Positions 23,633 through 33,536 of a DNA stretch of 64,000 nt are shown piece by piece. Both the position numbers and the translations under genes were made by a program. The stretch is from Sipunculus nudus (lineage: Eukaryota > Annelida > Sipuncula > Golfingiida > Sipunculidae): NCBI GenBank assembly GCA_026874595.1, contig CM049313.1:66768659-66832658 (forward strand), read 5' to 3'. Position 1 is the stretch's first letter. Every line of letters begins with the position of its first letter. The notes below the pieces were generated by a model, which was given only the letters and a program-made list of their open reading frames with translations, was not told the DNA's origin and did no database searches.

Positions 23633-25717
23633 AACTCAAGATTAACTATAAAAAAAATGATAACTCAGGGAACTCATTCATAGAGAACATTAGACAATTT
23701 CCAGCCACAGACAATCATATATGTAAAATAATGATTGAGGCTATTGAAAGACAGATAAGGTAACGTCCTGCGTCAAAAATTATATGTCAGACGTCTTACC
23801 AGGCATACCAGGCACTCTTGTACCAAATGTTGGACATTGTTTCTCTTCATATGTGCGTCAATCAAGAGAAACTCGGATAATAAGAAATAAATCTGTAATT
23901 GCTGGAGCAAAATGTACTCTTCTTTCATGTCACCAGATAAATTGGTCAAAAAATGGCCCTAATTAACAGGGCACCCATCAGGTTCCTGGAAATATTATTA
24001 TCATTATTATCATTATTATTATTTCTTTTTTACTTATTTATTTACTTATTTATATTGTAATAGAAGTTCAGCTGCACTGAAGATATGACAAAAAATGAAA
24101 TGAACATTACATTATAGTAATAAACAAATATGACTGATAAAACATACATTAAACTAGAAATTGTAGTACTCTCTTAACAATTTTTTTAAGAAGCCTTTAA
24201 AACAATTGACTGAATCACACAGCTTAATCTCAACAGGAAACGAGTTCCAGAGACCAGGAACAGCAGTACTAAAGACTTTGGCACCATCGAGATTTGTTCT
24301 GAACTTTGGAAAAGTCAACATGCCTGTGTTTAGATCTTAGTTGTCTAGATGGTGTATTGGCCGGGGCACAACATATCCTTGATATAACTACGGGCCTGAC
24401 CATGTAAGGCTTTAAAGGATATGCAGGAATTTTAAAGAAAGTCCTGAGGCAAAAATATAGGGTTTTTTAGGAATATTCAGCCAAAAATATAAGTAAAATA
24501 TAGAAGTTGTTACTGCATCATAATGATTTACACGGTTAATTAACATGACCAACTATTCTTTAAAGATAATCTCAAGATCTGTGTGATTTATTTGGGTGTC
24601 TTTGCTAGTAGTAATGCAACTCTTACATGTAAATTTCTACAAAAGAGCAATGAAATATACTAGGAAAATATAAGAGATCAAAGTTTAAATGCTGGAAAAT
24701 ATTGGAACATATAGGATTTATTCGGGTATATAGGAATCAGTGGGAGCCCTGCAGGGAGAGATGAAAACATGACTCACAGGCCATTTTTGACCAAAAAAAG
24801 TGACTGTTATATCTAGGTTCGGACCATAATATTTACTTAGTGGAAGTATTATCAAATAAAAAATATTAAAAAGTCGTGTTTTACTTGTAATACGACTGAA
24901 TTTCCTTATAAACACGGAGTCATGTTGTGTAAAATAGCCTCTCCCCTTCCCTAGGCACCAGTTTTCATGAGAAAAGCGACCGTTAACTTCAACTGCCCCC
25001 ATTAAGGTAATTCACGTGAATCCCCATGATTTGTTTCTCTTTATATTCAGGCAAAAAAGGCAGATTTATAGCTATAATAATACCGATTTGTACCTTTCGC
25101 TATTATGCGTGGACCACATGGTAAATCTTAGTTGGTTTTAAGTTTCCAAGAGGATTTGTATAATGGAGTGATATTCGTGCAATTTTGTGATGCGAAATGC
25201 CTTTGTTATTTATTATCTCGGCATGACGACATGTACATTTAGTAAGATGTGAGAAAATTTAGTTTTTGATACGGGATGTGATTATTTTCTATCAAAATTT
25301 AAAAAAAAATATTTCAAACACAGAAAAACATGACGGAGTACATGGAGAGTACATCTACTGAACGATCTAGCTTGTACTCCTACCCCAACGTATCAGCAAT
25401 TTACTATGGACGTTCGGTTTGTAGGCTGTGGCCTACGGTGACGGTGATTTACGACTCCATATGGAGGTCAGTGAACAATGGAAATATAAAAACGTCTGTC
25501 TTTTGTGTCCGTTGATAGTTGCGTCTGAAGCAGGGAATGCAATGTAGCTTGTAAAATAGAATCAGTAATGATTAAACTGTTCTCTTACCAAGTACCATTC
25601 TTCCGTCCATCCTTCATCGTCGAACTGCACATTTCTGTAGGCTACCTGCTCGTCACGTTTGTTGATAAAGTCTCTTTTCCATCTGCTTTTAACTATCTGT
25701 TGTTCAGCCCAGCTCAC
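2966..25717 (-). CDS. PCSK1: Proprotein convertase 1/3-like gene, eight internal exons (partial at both ends)
   Basis: Subtilisin/kexin-type serine endoprotease that cuts prohormones and proneuropeptides after paired basic residues in the regulated secretory pathway. Exons in transcript order: 25717-25589, 23469-23358, 18397-18360, 14830-14754, 12781-12693, 10353-10181, 6593-6381, 3066-2966. They sum to 932 nt, all borders are GT/AG, and the phases (0,1,0,2,1,0,0,2) fit without a frame break. The spliced product covers the prodomain end (VSWAEQQ, cleavage site RWKR), the catalytic Asp (ILDDG), His (HGTRCAGE), oxyanion Asn (WASGNGG) and Ser ([11 protein letters not shown]). PC1 is preferred over furin or PC2 because of [34 protein letters not shown] and ISISSASQ. 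Furin-type enzymes normally have DDDGKTVDGP, and PC2 has Asp rather than Asn in the oxyanion position. The N-terminal prodomain and signal peptide exons, and those for the end of the catalytic domain and the P domain, are missing from what I can see. The symbol is by family, not by proven orthology. Confidence 0.93.
3290..3665. repeat. Degenerate ~23-bp tandem repeat at the 3' end of a PCSK1 intron
   Basis: Loose units resembling gtttaatgcacttacaat(c) follow each other (for example at 3325, 3390, 3425, 3470, 3500 and 3590-3612). They are too diverged to count exactly. The same units recur at 6240-6384 at the other end of the same intron. Confidence 0.6.
4000..5877. other. PCSK1 intron interior, no feature recognised
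   Basis: Mostly unique-looking sequence. Two overlapping open frames near 5300-5640 on opposite strands lack family resemblance and splice context and are not called. Confidence 0.4.
5880..6207. repeat. 62-bp minisatellite, about five copies
   Basis: The core gccaaaatg…gggacgtgtagcagcaaa recurs with starts near 5887, 5949, 6011, 6073, 6135 and a partial one at 6198. The spacing is 62, 62, 62, 62 and 63 bp. Copies differ at several positions each, so the array is old. Both minus-strand frames stay open across much of it, but the period is not a multiple of three and there is no splice or start context. It is intronic and I do not call it coding. Confidence 0.9.
6240..6384. repeat. Degenerate ~23-bp tandem repeat overlapping a PCSK1 splice donor
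   Basis: About six loose units of the same family as 3290-3665. The last unit (cattgttttaatacacttac at 6361-6380, then aatc) overlaps the exon end at 6381 and supplies the GTAAGTG donor on the minus strand. Confidence 0.65.
6381..6593 (-). CDS. PCSK1: PCSK1 exon: oxyanion-hole asparagine
   Basis: 213 nt, 71 codons, phase 0 to 0. The acceptor is ttccctag and the donor is ATT/gtaagtg. It starts [17 protein letters not shown], with Asn of SGNGG as oxyanion-hole residue (Asp would indicate PC2). It continues [20 protein letters not shown] and ends [11 protein letters not shown]. The DNCDCDGYT cysteines and the SPWYAEKC block are family signatures. The 5' splice site at its end is embedded in a degenerate repeat (see findings). 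Confidence 0.96.
7089..7241 (+). repeat. TRIM left LTR with pol III A and B boxes
   Basis: Contains an A box tagcgaagcgg (7143-7153) and a perfect B box ggttcgactcc (7186-7196), 32 nt apart as in tRNA genes. The bases between them (ttagaacgccggacatgtgc and on) resemble a tRNA D/anticodon region. A full acceptor stem is not present, so this is tRNA-derived rather than a tRNA gene. The hairpin before the A box has lost a few bases on its left arm here. Confidence 0.75.
7312..7663. mobile_element. hAT-type MITE with perfect 8-bp target duplication
   Basis: Starts cagtggcgttaat and ends attgacgcccctg, imperfect inverted repeats. It is flanked by gtgactcc on both sides (7304-7311 and 7664-7671). 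An 8-bp duplication with CAG…CTG termini is the hAT pattern. Inside are G tracts near the left end, a (TA)n run (7364-7393) and long C tracts near the right end. No coding potential. It is inserted into the TRIM interior, so it is younger than the TRIM. Confidence 0.85.
7721..7875 (+). repeat. TRIM right LTR with pol III-like boxes and hairpin
   Basis: A box tagcgaagggg (7778-7788) and B box agttcgactcc (7821-7831, one change from consensus). Just before and overlapping the A box, cgctagtaaagc / gcttttctagcg form a 12-bp stem with a 2-base spacer and one mismatch. Confidence 0.75.
7876..9349. other. PCSK1 intron, unique-looking AT-rich sequence
   Basis: No exon, repeat copy or structured element recognised. 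Confidence 0.4.
9350..9615. mobile_element. Second copy of the C-tract MITE, left end unclear
   Basis: Shares with 7312-7663 the series ggtttagata…catttt/ttcatagtaaa, tattattctctgaa, gattacattaaccat, then a long C tract and gatattgacacccctg at the right end (9615). The left terminus and target duplication are not recognisable. Confidence 0.65.
10181..10353 (-). CDS. PCSK1: PCSK1 exon: substrate-binding region [12 protein letters not shown]
   Basis: 173 nt (two bases finishing Gly, then 57 codons). The acceptor is atatttgtag and the donor is CAA/gtaagt. It begins [20 protein letters not shown] and continues [43 protein letters not shown] is the S1-S4 pocket region. [13 protein letters not shown] matches PC1 rather than furin. 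No stop codon, frameshift or odd residue. Confidence 0.96.
10400..11310 (+). repeat. Bivalve-type repeat array with TGACCTTGACC motifs
   Basis: Loosely repeated monomers of a few hundred bases. Each contains cctgtgaccttgacct(t/c)t…catgaccc(a/g)aaaatca and gtttgaa…accaaactg…agttatca (clear at 10730-10760 and 11130-11165; partial near 10490-10610 and 10975-11000). It ends with a ggacatacagaaagacgaac tail. The array is interrupted by the LTR fragment at 10816-10927. This type of array is familiar from bivalve genomes, but that is recollection, not a search. Confidence 0.7.
10816..10927 (-). mobile_element. LTR fragment of the TRIM family
   Basis: On the minus strand it runs tgttacggggtgacataaaa … ggtaaca, 112 bp. 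It has the intact hairpin (cgctagtgaagc tt gcttttctagcg) and A box (10870-10860) but lacks the B-box half. No clear target duplication. It could be a solo LTR with an internal deletion, inserted in the repeat array. Confidence 0.75.
11311..11810 (+). repeat. Degenerate repeat related to 29290-30310
   Basis: Contains an A homopolymer of over 20 bases (11336-11360), two monomers with 'gaggccaccagtctcc…catgatcaata/cattatcaat…gcatgg' and a tail cagttgacttacagtcagctgaga. This mirrors the tail gctcagatgactttcagtca…gctgagct at 30275-30309. Copies are strongly decayed. Confidence 0.55.
12693..12781 (-). CDS. PCSK1: PCSK1 exon: catalytic histidine
   Basis: 89 nt: one base completing Lys, 29 codons, then one base. 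The acceptor is aaatatttcag and the donor is G/gtaggc. It reads [20 protein letters not shown] then [10 protein letters not shown]. The first His is the triad His. Cys in HGTRC and in GKCGVG are conserved family cysteines. A (TA)n tract lies about 50 bp beyond the acceptor inside the intron (12828-12847). Confidence 0.95.
12782..14753. other. PCSK1 intron, no clear element
   Basis: Starts with a short (TA)n run at 12828-12847. Around 13855-13890 a tRNA-A-box-like stretch (tggccagtggttaaggtattgg) suggests a decayed SINE head, without a B box. Nothing else recognised. Confidence 0.4.
14754..14830 (-). CDS. PCSK1: PCSK1 exon: calcium-binding acidic loop
   Basis: 77 nt (25 codons plus two bases). 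The acceptor is tgagcag and the donor is AA/gtatgt. It reads [20 protein letters not shown] followed by PTNEN, corresponding to [20 protein letters not shown] in PC1. In convertases this stretch carries acidic Ca2+ ligands and shapes the basic-residue specificity pockets; the Asp positions are kept. Three substitutions stand out (Y to V, F to L, N to K in the first half). They are conservative in frame but unusual for such a constrained segment. Confidence 0.92.
14831..17483. other. PCSK1 intron, mostly featureless
   Basis: AT-rich. A solitary hAT-like right terminus (ggctacgcccctg, ending 16421) is present without a matching left end. No exon seen. Confidence 0.4.
17484..17709 (-). mobile_element. 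tRNA-headed SINE, copy 1
   Basis: Read on the minus strand it begins gtaccggcttttgtagtcta, with an A box tagtctagggg (17697-17687) and a B-box-like gagttcatatccc (17654-17642). A non-tRNA body follows, ending gacaccgagcctg (17484). The same head, body and end occur at 57846-58100. Decayed: a C run interrupts the anticodon region and the B box has lost its CG. Confidence 0.75.
18193..18240. repeat. Imperfect (TA)n microsatellite
   Basis: TA repeats with a few interruptions, in the intron just past the donor of the 38-nt exon. Confidence 0.9.
18360..18397 (-). CDS. PCSK1: PCSK1 small exon after the catalytic Asp
   Basis: Only 38 nt: two bases finishing the Gly of LDDG, then 12 codons reading [12 protein letters not shown]. 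The acceptor is tttccccag and the donor is TAT/gtaagt. It matches LEWNHTDIYANY of vertebrate PC1 (NHTD/NHPD is strongly conserved in convertases). The phase fits both neighbours exactly (1 in, 0 out). It is too short for ORF-based gene finding and was found by looking for the residue block missing between the Asp and His exons. Confidence 0.9.
18485..18547. repeat. TC tract followed by (TA)n microsatellite
   Basis: A (TC)n run (18466-18481) precedes TA repeats, about 90 bp from the acceptor of the 38-nt exon on the intron side. Confidence 0.95.
19120..19396. mobile_element. Third copy of the C-tract MITE
   Basis: Shares attctaaaccaggtt…atttcatagtaaattcagaa, atgaatattattttctgaat, an ataacaatgaccat block, a C tract and a right end gaatatgtacgccgcttg with 9350-9615 and 7312-7663. 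It has an extra G tract near 19310. Ends decayed, no clear duplication. Confidence 0.65.
20750..20833. repeat. (TA)n microsatellite, 84 bp
   Basis: Nearly pure TA with one gaa interruption at 20783. Confidence 0.97.
21415..21571. repeat. Compound (TA)n-(TC)n-(TA)n microsatellite
   Basis: TA run, 20-bp spacer, TC run of about 65 bp with small breaks, then a second TA run. Open frames crossing it are artefacts of the repeat. Confidence 0.97.
23358..23469 (-). CDS. PCSK1: PCSK1 exon: catalytic aspartate
   Basis: 112 nt (37 codons plus one base). The acceptor is ttttgacag and the donor is G/gtgagta. The peptide starts [14 protein letters not shown] and ends [18 protein letters not shown]. The first D of LDDG is the catalytic Asp of the triad. 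[21 protein letters not shown] aligns with the PC1 segment [21 protein letters not shown]. Unusual: RAKR/SV is a perfect R-x-K-R convertase consensus about 31 residues after the canonical maturation site, where vertebrate PC1 has a non-basic segment. Confidence 0.94.
23588..23630. repeat. (TA)n microsatellite
   Basis: Pure TA run about 120 bp upstream (in gene orientation) of the Asp exon acceptor. Confidence 0.97.
24154..24416 (-). pseudogene. CR1/L2-like non-LTR retrotransposon fragment, 3' end of reverse transcriptase
   Basis: Two blocks resemble the C-terminal tail of CR1/L2-group reverse transcriptases. The first, at 24416 downwards, reads [20 protein letters not shown] (compare KALHGLAPSYLSDLL-type tails). 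The second, after a frame change and stops, runs from 24324 to the stop at 24154. It includes [20 protein letters not shown] and [20 protein letters not shown], matching the AAPxLWNSLP…FKxxLKTxLF pattern. It is a dead 5'-truncated copy inside a PCSK1 intron. Confidence 0.78.
24420..25588. other. PCSK1 intron, no further feature
   Basis: Short open frames at 24718-25002 (minus) and 25330-25515 (plus) show no family resemblance and no splice context. Confidence 0.4.
25589..25717 (-). CDS. PCSK1: PCSK1 exon: prodomain end and maturation site
   Basis: 129 nt, 43 codons, phase 0 to 0. The acceptor is tatccctag and the donor is TTG/gtaag. It reads [17 protein letters not shown] at the start and [11 protein letters not shown] at the end, matching the human PC1 exon that starts VIWAEQQ and includes the WYLQ motif. 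RWKR/DF is the expected autocatalytic prodomain cleavage site (R-x-K-R). A second basic cluster, INKR/DE, follows four residues later. The variable segment before EEWYL corresponds to NDPMWNQQWYL in vertebrates. The exon before this one, carrying most of the prodomain, was not found. Confidence 0.92.
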
Positions 25718-26987
25718 CTAGGGATATACAACAGTAATACAACTTCAAGAAAAAGATATATACAGAAAATGTACATAAATGGATCTAATAAAGAAAAAAA
25801 AAGCAGATTGTCAAAGACAAGATTCTTTAGATAATAAAGAACAAACAAAAACAGAATAGCAGAAAACAGAATGCTTGAAGACTGAGGAAATGATTTTCAA
25901 GTCTGTATACAGCTCTCTTTTATTGTTCCGATTATTTCTGCTCTGACGTGTCAGAGAACTTGAGGTCAACTCTATTTCTAATTTATTTTCAATTAAATCA
26001 TAAAATAAAAATTAAATCTTAGAGGATAATAACTTCACAGATGACCTTATGATCTAGATGCACCGACGACTAGCTTTCTACTTCTGTAATTTTCTTACTC
26101 GTCAATTTTTTTAAAAGACGGAACTAAAATTTTGGAATAAAGAAAATGTTTATCCGGGTACTTTATGCGCTGGATCCTTATGTTCCATTTCTGCTGGCAA
26201 AGAATGGTTCATTATGCATTATCAAGATCAAAGCTGAGACGGGTGGTGCTCTCCGTAAAGTGCATAACTGTCAGAGTGATTTGATTACGGGTCCGGTGAC
26301 CAGGTGCAATCTTGTAACCGTATGTGGATTTGGCCTGACTGTGCACATTTTACGAGTGGCTTTTTAGCCAAGGTTTTACATCATTGTCATCCATTAATGA
26401 TTTATTTGCTAAAGTCAAACGTCCTAGCTTCTCTTGACAGAAACCAGACCTGTTTTGAAGGTGTTAAACATTGGTTTGTAACAGTTTGCTCCAAACATTG
26501 TTTTTTTTTAATAAAAAACGAAATAGCTCTTCATTATTTCTGACGGGTGATATATAATAATTATTCAGTAAATCTAAATGTACTCGGATCATGTTTATCA
26601 TGAGAAAAATGTTTGTCCCTTATGATAATGTACTGCCACAATCTTGTAATGTACGGCAACAAGCTTGCACAGCTGGTTTTTTTTACAAAGAAGGCATGGG
26701 TTATTCATGCAGATCTTGTTAAGAAGACATATATGAAAAGTGTATTAGAAGAGGAGTGATCCAAAGCTAAAGCATATCTAGAACTGATCTACTTTATAAA
26801 TGGTACACTGGAGACCTATTTCTGTGTATTTCCATTAAATAACGTTATGTAAAATGGCATGTAGACCAATTGCACAATGTCAATGGTACATGAAAACAAA
26901 TTATATCTTACATTGAACTCTTTAGTATTTACGCTAAAAAACACCATTGTTACTATTAATATTTACCAAAATTTGTATGTATACACA

Positions 26988-27031
<44 letters not shown>

Positions 27032-27948
27032 GTATTACATATTTTAAAAAAAAGACCATAGATTAAAATGCTACAGTAAACGCAAAAGAGATCAAATATC
27101 ACTAAATACAAATAAGGTAAAAATAAACAGATACAAATGTATACGCAATTACGAATGCTTTTGCATTATAACTCAATTTGCTTACATGATATGCAGAAAA
27201 ACTGTGGCTTACTGAAATTTAATTGTTAAATTTTATGACATGGTGAAAACTCATGTCCGTATTATTTTTATAATCAGAACCCATGGTTGCATATAAATTT
27301 GGGGGGAAATACAAAATTGGCAATGGAATTTAGGATTATTAATATATGGCTTACTGAAATATATTGGCATTTGTTTTTGAAATGCAAATCTTTTCATAAT
27401 CATATACAAAAACAAATACAAATACAACGCTACAGGTAGCTTCGTTTAAAAAACAACTTTGGCATTTTCAAAAGCAAATAAGAATGTAAGACTAGTTTGT
27501 AACCCGAATGTAAAGTCGAGCCATACCAATTCAAGAATGATTTTTTTTCTTCCGTTGAATATTTTGGTCAGTTTATCAAGTGTTTTACGGTAAATTGTCC
27601 CCGCCAGTTTCATGCATTGTTTAGGTTTAACATGTCCTCTCGCATTTAGAATCATCGCCGCGGCGCAATTGCCGTTACGGTTTTAACTGTGTGGAAATTT
27701 AAGCCGAAAAGCCCGACAATATCTACAACAAGCATGTACATAAGTTAATTACAGGAAAGCCAGGATACGGTGCAGGGCATTAAATAATGTACACGATGTC
27801 GTTTGTTGTCACATGTAATTTTACTTTGCCTCATCCCCCCTCTACGTAGTACTACATTAAGTACTTAGTGTGACTGCGTGTTTTATCACTATCTTGTAAA
27901 AGTACGTTAAGTAACCTTAGATGTGTACCCACATGCCCACACCCACAT

Positions 27949-27989
<41 letters not shown>

Positions 27990-29289
27990 CGAAGCACAGC
28001 AAATCAAAAATGTAGCCAATGATATGAAATTTATGGTGTATTCACAATCCATACATCATTCTTTTCCATGGGTTCTCTAGTTTGTTTATATGAATAGTAA
28101 AAATATATCAAATAAGCCTATATTAAGATTTTTAAAGTTTATGGACGGAAAATCATATCTTCAGAATTGCTGCAATAAAAAGGATTAGTATAAACATAGT
28201 CCATAATTTGTGTCTTGAATTTATAGGATACCAGAGAATTATTGAACCATAAGGCATATTTATAAATTTTAGACACTATGTAAACCTGATAAGTGGAAAC
28301 AATAACAAGTAATGTTTCAAAATTACATATTTTCCAAGAAAAATAACTTGCGAGAATAGTTTAATCATGTTTTCACATTTATGACTTAATTTATTACATA
28401 TTCATTGCAAACAAGTATCATAGCATAAAATTAAGTAAAACTAACAAGGTTTATTTTTTTTCAGTATTTTATCAGTCAACATAAAGAAGTTCTCTAGTGT
28501 TCAAGAGATATATTAGATATATTAGAAATGTTAGAAATAAACTGCAAATCTTTCATGAATATTCAATTGTGATAACGCAGCTTTAAAACCATTTGCAGAG
28601 ATTGTAAATTTTAAATACTTAGAAGAGAATCTATTTTATAAAAAAGTCTGTTCGAAAAATAAAAAAAAATCCCCTTTGACTTCAAGTGATATATGTAGTG
28701 GTCATTTTGTTTCTTCTAGAGACAGTAAGTTTAGTTGATGGGGAAACTTGGACTGGTTTTTAAGTGGTCTTGAACATTATATTAAGCAAAAAACATCTCT
28801 TTGAACTCACTTTTAAGTTATGGTAGTATTACACAAGTTTCTGATCCTATATTCCAAGTACTATTTCAGTAATATACACAATATTAACAAGCCATTTTTG
28901 TTGTGAGCTGCGGTGAGTCAAATCTTTTGAGGGTTAAACAATCCAAGGAGATTTCAGGCACCTAGAATAAACAGTTCAAGAAGAAAGGCTAAAGGAAGTT
29001 TGCATTATTTTTCTCAACTCTTTTTGTTGATGAAACCAGGACCATTCCCCATGTGTTCTGTATGTAAGGGGCAGACATGACATTTATGTCAAATGCTGAG
29101 AAAACATGTGCCCTGGCTGTAAAAAAACTATTGGCCCATCGGCCATGACGCTCAGCTGAATTCAAGGAATGTTGAACAATGAGCAAAATGCCTGCCAGAG
29201 TGCCAAAAAAATCATGATTTTTTTTAAAAGTCCTTAGAAATGTCTGGTTTACAAGCAAACTTTTGAAGACGAATTGACATGCCAAATAT
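25718..29289. other. 5' side of PCSK1: long intron or upstream region
   Basis: The exon encoding the N-terminal prodomain (an HYLFKH-like block followed by basic pairs) was looked for on the minus strand and not found. Two TA microsatellites (26993-27026 and 27952-27985) lie here. Otherwise AT-rich and unremarkable. Confidence 0.4.
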
Positions 29290-30310
29290 CAGACCAATAC
29301 CTTTAACCACTTTGTATCACATTTAAAGTTTCAACAGAGACTTTTTATGGACCTCTCTGGATGTCAAGTTAGAAGATTCCAGGTCCAGCGGTTACGATTT
29401 TTGCCTTGTTAACAGATGACAGCTTCTTTGAAGATATAAAAAATAGAGTAAAAAAATCTTAAAAGTTAAGAAAAAAAAACAGGTGGCACCACCAGTTTTC
29501 GGGAACTAATGGAACACCCCATGATCAATATTCATGCATTGAACCATGGTGATTAAGGCAGTAGTTATTCAGTTTTTTTTTTCAAGCTTTTTTATCAATT
29601 TTTTTTATTATTCTCGGGGGTACTCACGAGACCCATATCTCAGAGAATATGGGTAACAGAGACCTAATTCAGGTTTCAACAAAGATTTTTTATGGACCTT
29701 CGTGCATAGAACCATGGTGATCAATTCAGGCACTGAAGCTTTTGTATCAATTTTTTTATTATTCTTGGGGGGGAATTATAAGTCCCATAGCTAGGATAAT
29801 TTGAGGAACAGAGACCTAATTTCATGTTACCAAGATTTTCCATGTACCTTTCTTGATGTGAAGTATAAAGATTCTAGGTCCAGCAGTTATGATTTGTGCC
29901 CTGTTAACAGATGAGGCTTTATTTGAAGGTCTGAAAAATAGAGGAAAAATGTGTAAAAATCTCGAAAAATACAGGTGGCTCCACCAGTCTGCAGGAACAC
30001 ACTCCATGATCATATGCATGCCAAAAATCATGGCCATCAGTGCATAAGTTGTACAGATACTGGAGCTTTTGGGTAACATTTTTAATTATTCTTGGGGTAA
30101 TTTGGATCCCCATAGCTCAGAGAAAATGGGTAACAGAGACCTAATTTCAGGAATCAAAGGAGATATTTAATAGGCCTCCCTTGATGTCAAGTAAGAAGAT
30201 TCTAGGTCTAGCGGTTACGATTTGTGTCCTGTTAACGGACAATCGGACGGACGGACGACGGAAAAAGGGTGATCGCTTTAGCTCAGATGACTTTCAGTCA
30301 GCTGAGCTAA
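29290..30310 (+). repeat. Tandem array of a dispersed bivalve-type repeat
   Basis: The block (c/g)ttgatgt(c/g)aagta…aagattc(c/t)aggtc…agcggttacgatttgtg(t)cctgttaac recurs at about 29350, 29842 and 30172. A block …ctcagagaatatgggtaacagagacctaattt… recurs at about 29638, 29790 (decayed) and 30115. The array ends with cggacggacggacgacggaa and gctcagatgactttcagtca…gctgagct. Non-coding. Confidence 0.75.
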
Positions 30311-31471
30311 AAAACAAATACTTGAAACAGCTTCAGATACTTGACAATCAAGAGACATATGGTGAATTTCTTGTAACTACTGACCATTTTTGGTTACTGA
30401 TGACTTATTATGTGAAAGGTTAGCTTGGACGTAGGGAACAGGCACCTGTAATACTTTCTACATGGTGCAAGAATTCTCACAAATCAATAAAACTGAATGA
30501 AGTGTTTGATCCTAATGTATTGGTGTGTATCAAAATTCAATAGTAAACTAAATTTAAAGGGATATTTGAATTATTTGCATCATGATTACTATATATAAGA
30601 ACATTTCAGTTGTTGGAAATATGCAATCTAGAAACTTCAGCCTCTTATATATCAAAACACTCTGTCACTAAATGAAACCAAACCAACTTGCTTTCTCTTA
30701 AGAATCATTAAGACTGTTAAAATATCCCAGGTATTGATTCATATTTATTTTACTCTATTCATATAGCTTACGGGCATTTACTATAGGAACAACTGAATCA
30801 AAGTGATTGATTTACATCGCTTTGAACCATATATTATTCTTTGTTATTAACTGATTGTGCATTTGGTATGATAAAACAAAAGTCAGCAGGATATTCATTA
30901 ACTGTAAATGATGTCATTTAGCTAGTCGTTACAAGAATACCAAAAAACCATACCTTTAAAGAATGCATAAATATAGTTTAAGTTGTTGACTTAAATTAAC
31001 TTTTCGTGGCTAAAAGTTAAGTTGCTAAGTTAGTTGCTACGTGATTGTGGTGCCGCCCGCAGACATTTAAATATTGCAAAACTTGATTTTGTTGACAACA
31101 GTTTGTATAATATTAATATTTTTTATCAGTAGGAAAAAAAAATCGGATTTAAATATAAAATGAGGCTGGAAGAAGAAATTCGATGAAATCTAAGCTGATC
31201 ATTTCACAAGAACTTCTTATGTAATTTCCTCTTTCTTCACATCAGCAGCTTTAATAAACACCTGAATAAAAATTCATCGGCTTTCTCGGGAGATTTCCTT
31301 CTTAATGGAACTGGTAGTTTGATATAATGATGGTTTTGATGGAATTGACTATCCTTATGTTTACGCGTAAATTAAACTACCATCAGAAAGAGAAGTTTTA
31401 TATGCTCTGATTGGCGTGCCTAATTTGCACATTCTTATCCTTTTTTTTTACCGCTGGTACGCCCCGCATAA
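30311..31471. other. Intergenic or intronic, no feature recognised
   Basis: AT-rich, no convincing coding frame. Confidence 0.35.
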
Positions 31472-31715
31472 CAGGGGCGGATGCAGAAGCTCAGAAACGG
31501 GAGAACAATATCCTGACATTGGCAAACAACTGGACCACGAGTACTTGTAGACTGTATAGGTATCTTCTGTTTGCAGAGGTACATGGACGATGACGCTGCC
31601 AGACGCAAAATTCGGCGCTGGCCTTCGATATAAAGTATATATTTTTTTATTTTCGAGATTGTTTAGGTCAGAAAAGAGGGGGCGCGGCCCATGCGCTTTA
31701 CTTGATCCGACCCTG
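31472..31715. mobile_element. Probable hAT-like MITE
   Basis: Left end caggggcggatgcagaag; right end reverse-complemented cagggtcggatcaag. CAG-starting inverted termini of about 12 bp with two mismatches over a 244-bp non-coding stretch. No exact 8-bp duplication: the flanks (ccgcataa and cattagcc) share little. A 16-C tract lies just outside the right end. Confidence 0.5.
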
Positions 31716-33489
31716 CATTAGCCAAAAGACCGCACATCCCCCCCCCCCCCCCAATTTCCAGTCTGACAATATTCCCTGAATATGGTTGATGCAAATACCA
31801 AGGTTATACGATAATCTGTCCGGCCAATTCGAAACCCGCAACTACCTGCACAATATTCAGGGAAGCTAACCGAGTAAAAATGCACCAGATTGGTAATAAT
31901 TCACAAGCAGAGAGGTTTACTTTTAACTATTACATTGCTAAAAGTATATATTTAATTTCCGACTTGCATTGTCCAGTATTTGATTTAATCTTCCCAGTAC
32001 CACATTCATGCCCACGGGACTGATTTGTTTCGTGGATAATCTATATTTCTACACATTCTGGAAAATCTTTAATCCCGATGCATCCAACAAAATAAAGCAT
32101 TAATCGTTATTATATATATGTACTAATATTATGTTGACCATTCAAGATAGAATTCAGATGGTATTTTTGTATGTTCCTTTCAGTATATTTTGTGGCCCCT
32201 ATCATTTAGTTTAGCCAGGTATAGCCAGGTCGAAATACTTTATCAATTAAAACAAATAGATTAAGAAATGATTAAGTATACAGATGTGTACAGTAGAAGT
32301 ATAGAGTAGCATAAACAAGTATAAAGCAGATATTGTACTAACAAGTTTTAGGTTTAAGTAACAAAGAAATATATCATCTGTATCATTGACCACTTTATAA
32401 ATATCATCTGTTTCAAGCTATCTTCCATTTTTCTAGGTGGCCACACCCCAGCATTGAAACCATTGATAGAATACCTTTAACGCGATTGCATTTGTGAAAT
32501 AAATCTATAACACACACATATATATAACAAAATATCACTGATAGGCCTCACGCAAAAGAAAATATTGTTCCACTAACTCTGGGAACAAAAAAAAAGCTTG
32601 AATAGACAAAATTTTGCTCCAGTTCCAGGGGCATATATGATCAACGAGAATTGAAACAATTTTCCAGCCCTTTTAGGGAATTTACGCAACAGCCCAAATT
32701 GGCAACATTACAAAGGACCTGGTATTTATTTGCAAAAAAAATGATCCACGAAAATGAGATAAGAAAACGGTTGTTTTTTTTTTTCTTTTTTATGCAAAGT
32801 GGATCTAGGAACTTCTTGAAAAACAGCAAAATGTGCTAAATGAGCCATTGGGTTAAACCAGTTTTAAATAAATATATACATTTTTAAAAATATATTTTTT
32901 TTTATTTATTGCTTTATATATTAAATAATATTTCCAATCCATATCCAATATCTGCCGAGAAAAAAATATAAAAAATATGAAAAAAATATAAATGCCCAAA
33001 GTACTTTAAAGTAATATGATATAATTGAAAAGTATATGCCTTGTTTTAATTCTTTTGGTTCACAACAACCTGGAGTTACAGTAAAACAAGACAAAGTTCC
33101 CTCAGGCTACGATTGCTCAGCTGGGAATTCATTTTTTGTTATAATTTCATTCCTCTTGCCTCCCCAAATTGAATATATTTTCTTATCAATCAGACATTTC
33201 TAACAGACTACATGTATTTGCACTCCATGGCCGCTGCTGACTAGTTTCTCGTGGATATTTTTGTCGCGGTATCATTCATTTCCGGGCAATATGGCAGAGA
33301 ATTATCAGTCTCCCTAATAGGCATACTAGTCTTAGTCCTTATTTGTCGTATCCTTTTTAATAAATTTGTTTCAATCGTTTCTGGGAGAGGATAATCTATT
33401 TATAATTATACGCTCTTGTATACAATGGTGTCAAGCTGAGCCGGTATAAGTGTTACATTATTCTGTTTTCATCATACTATGAGTTATAC

Positions 33490-33536
<47 letters not shown>
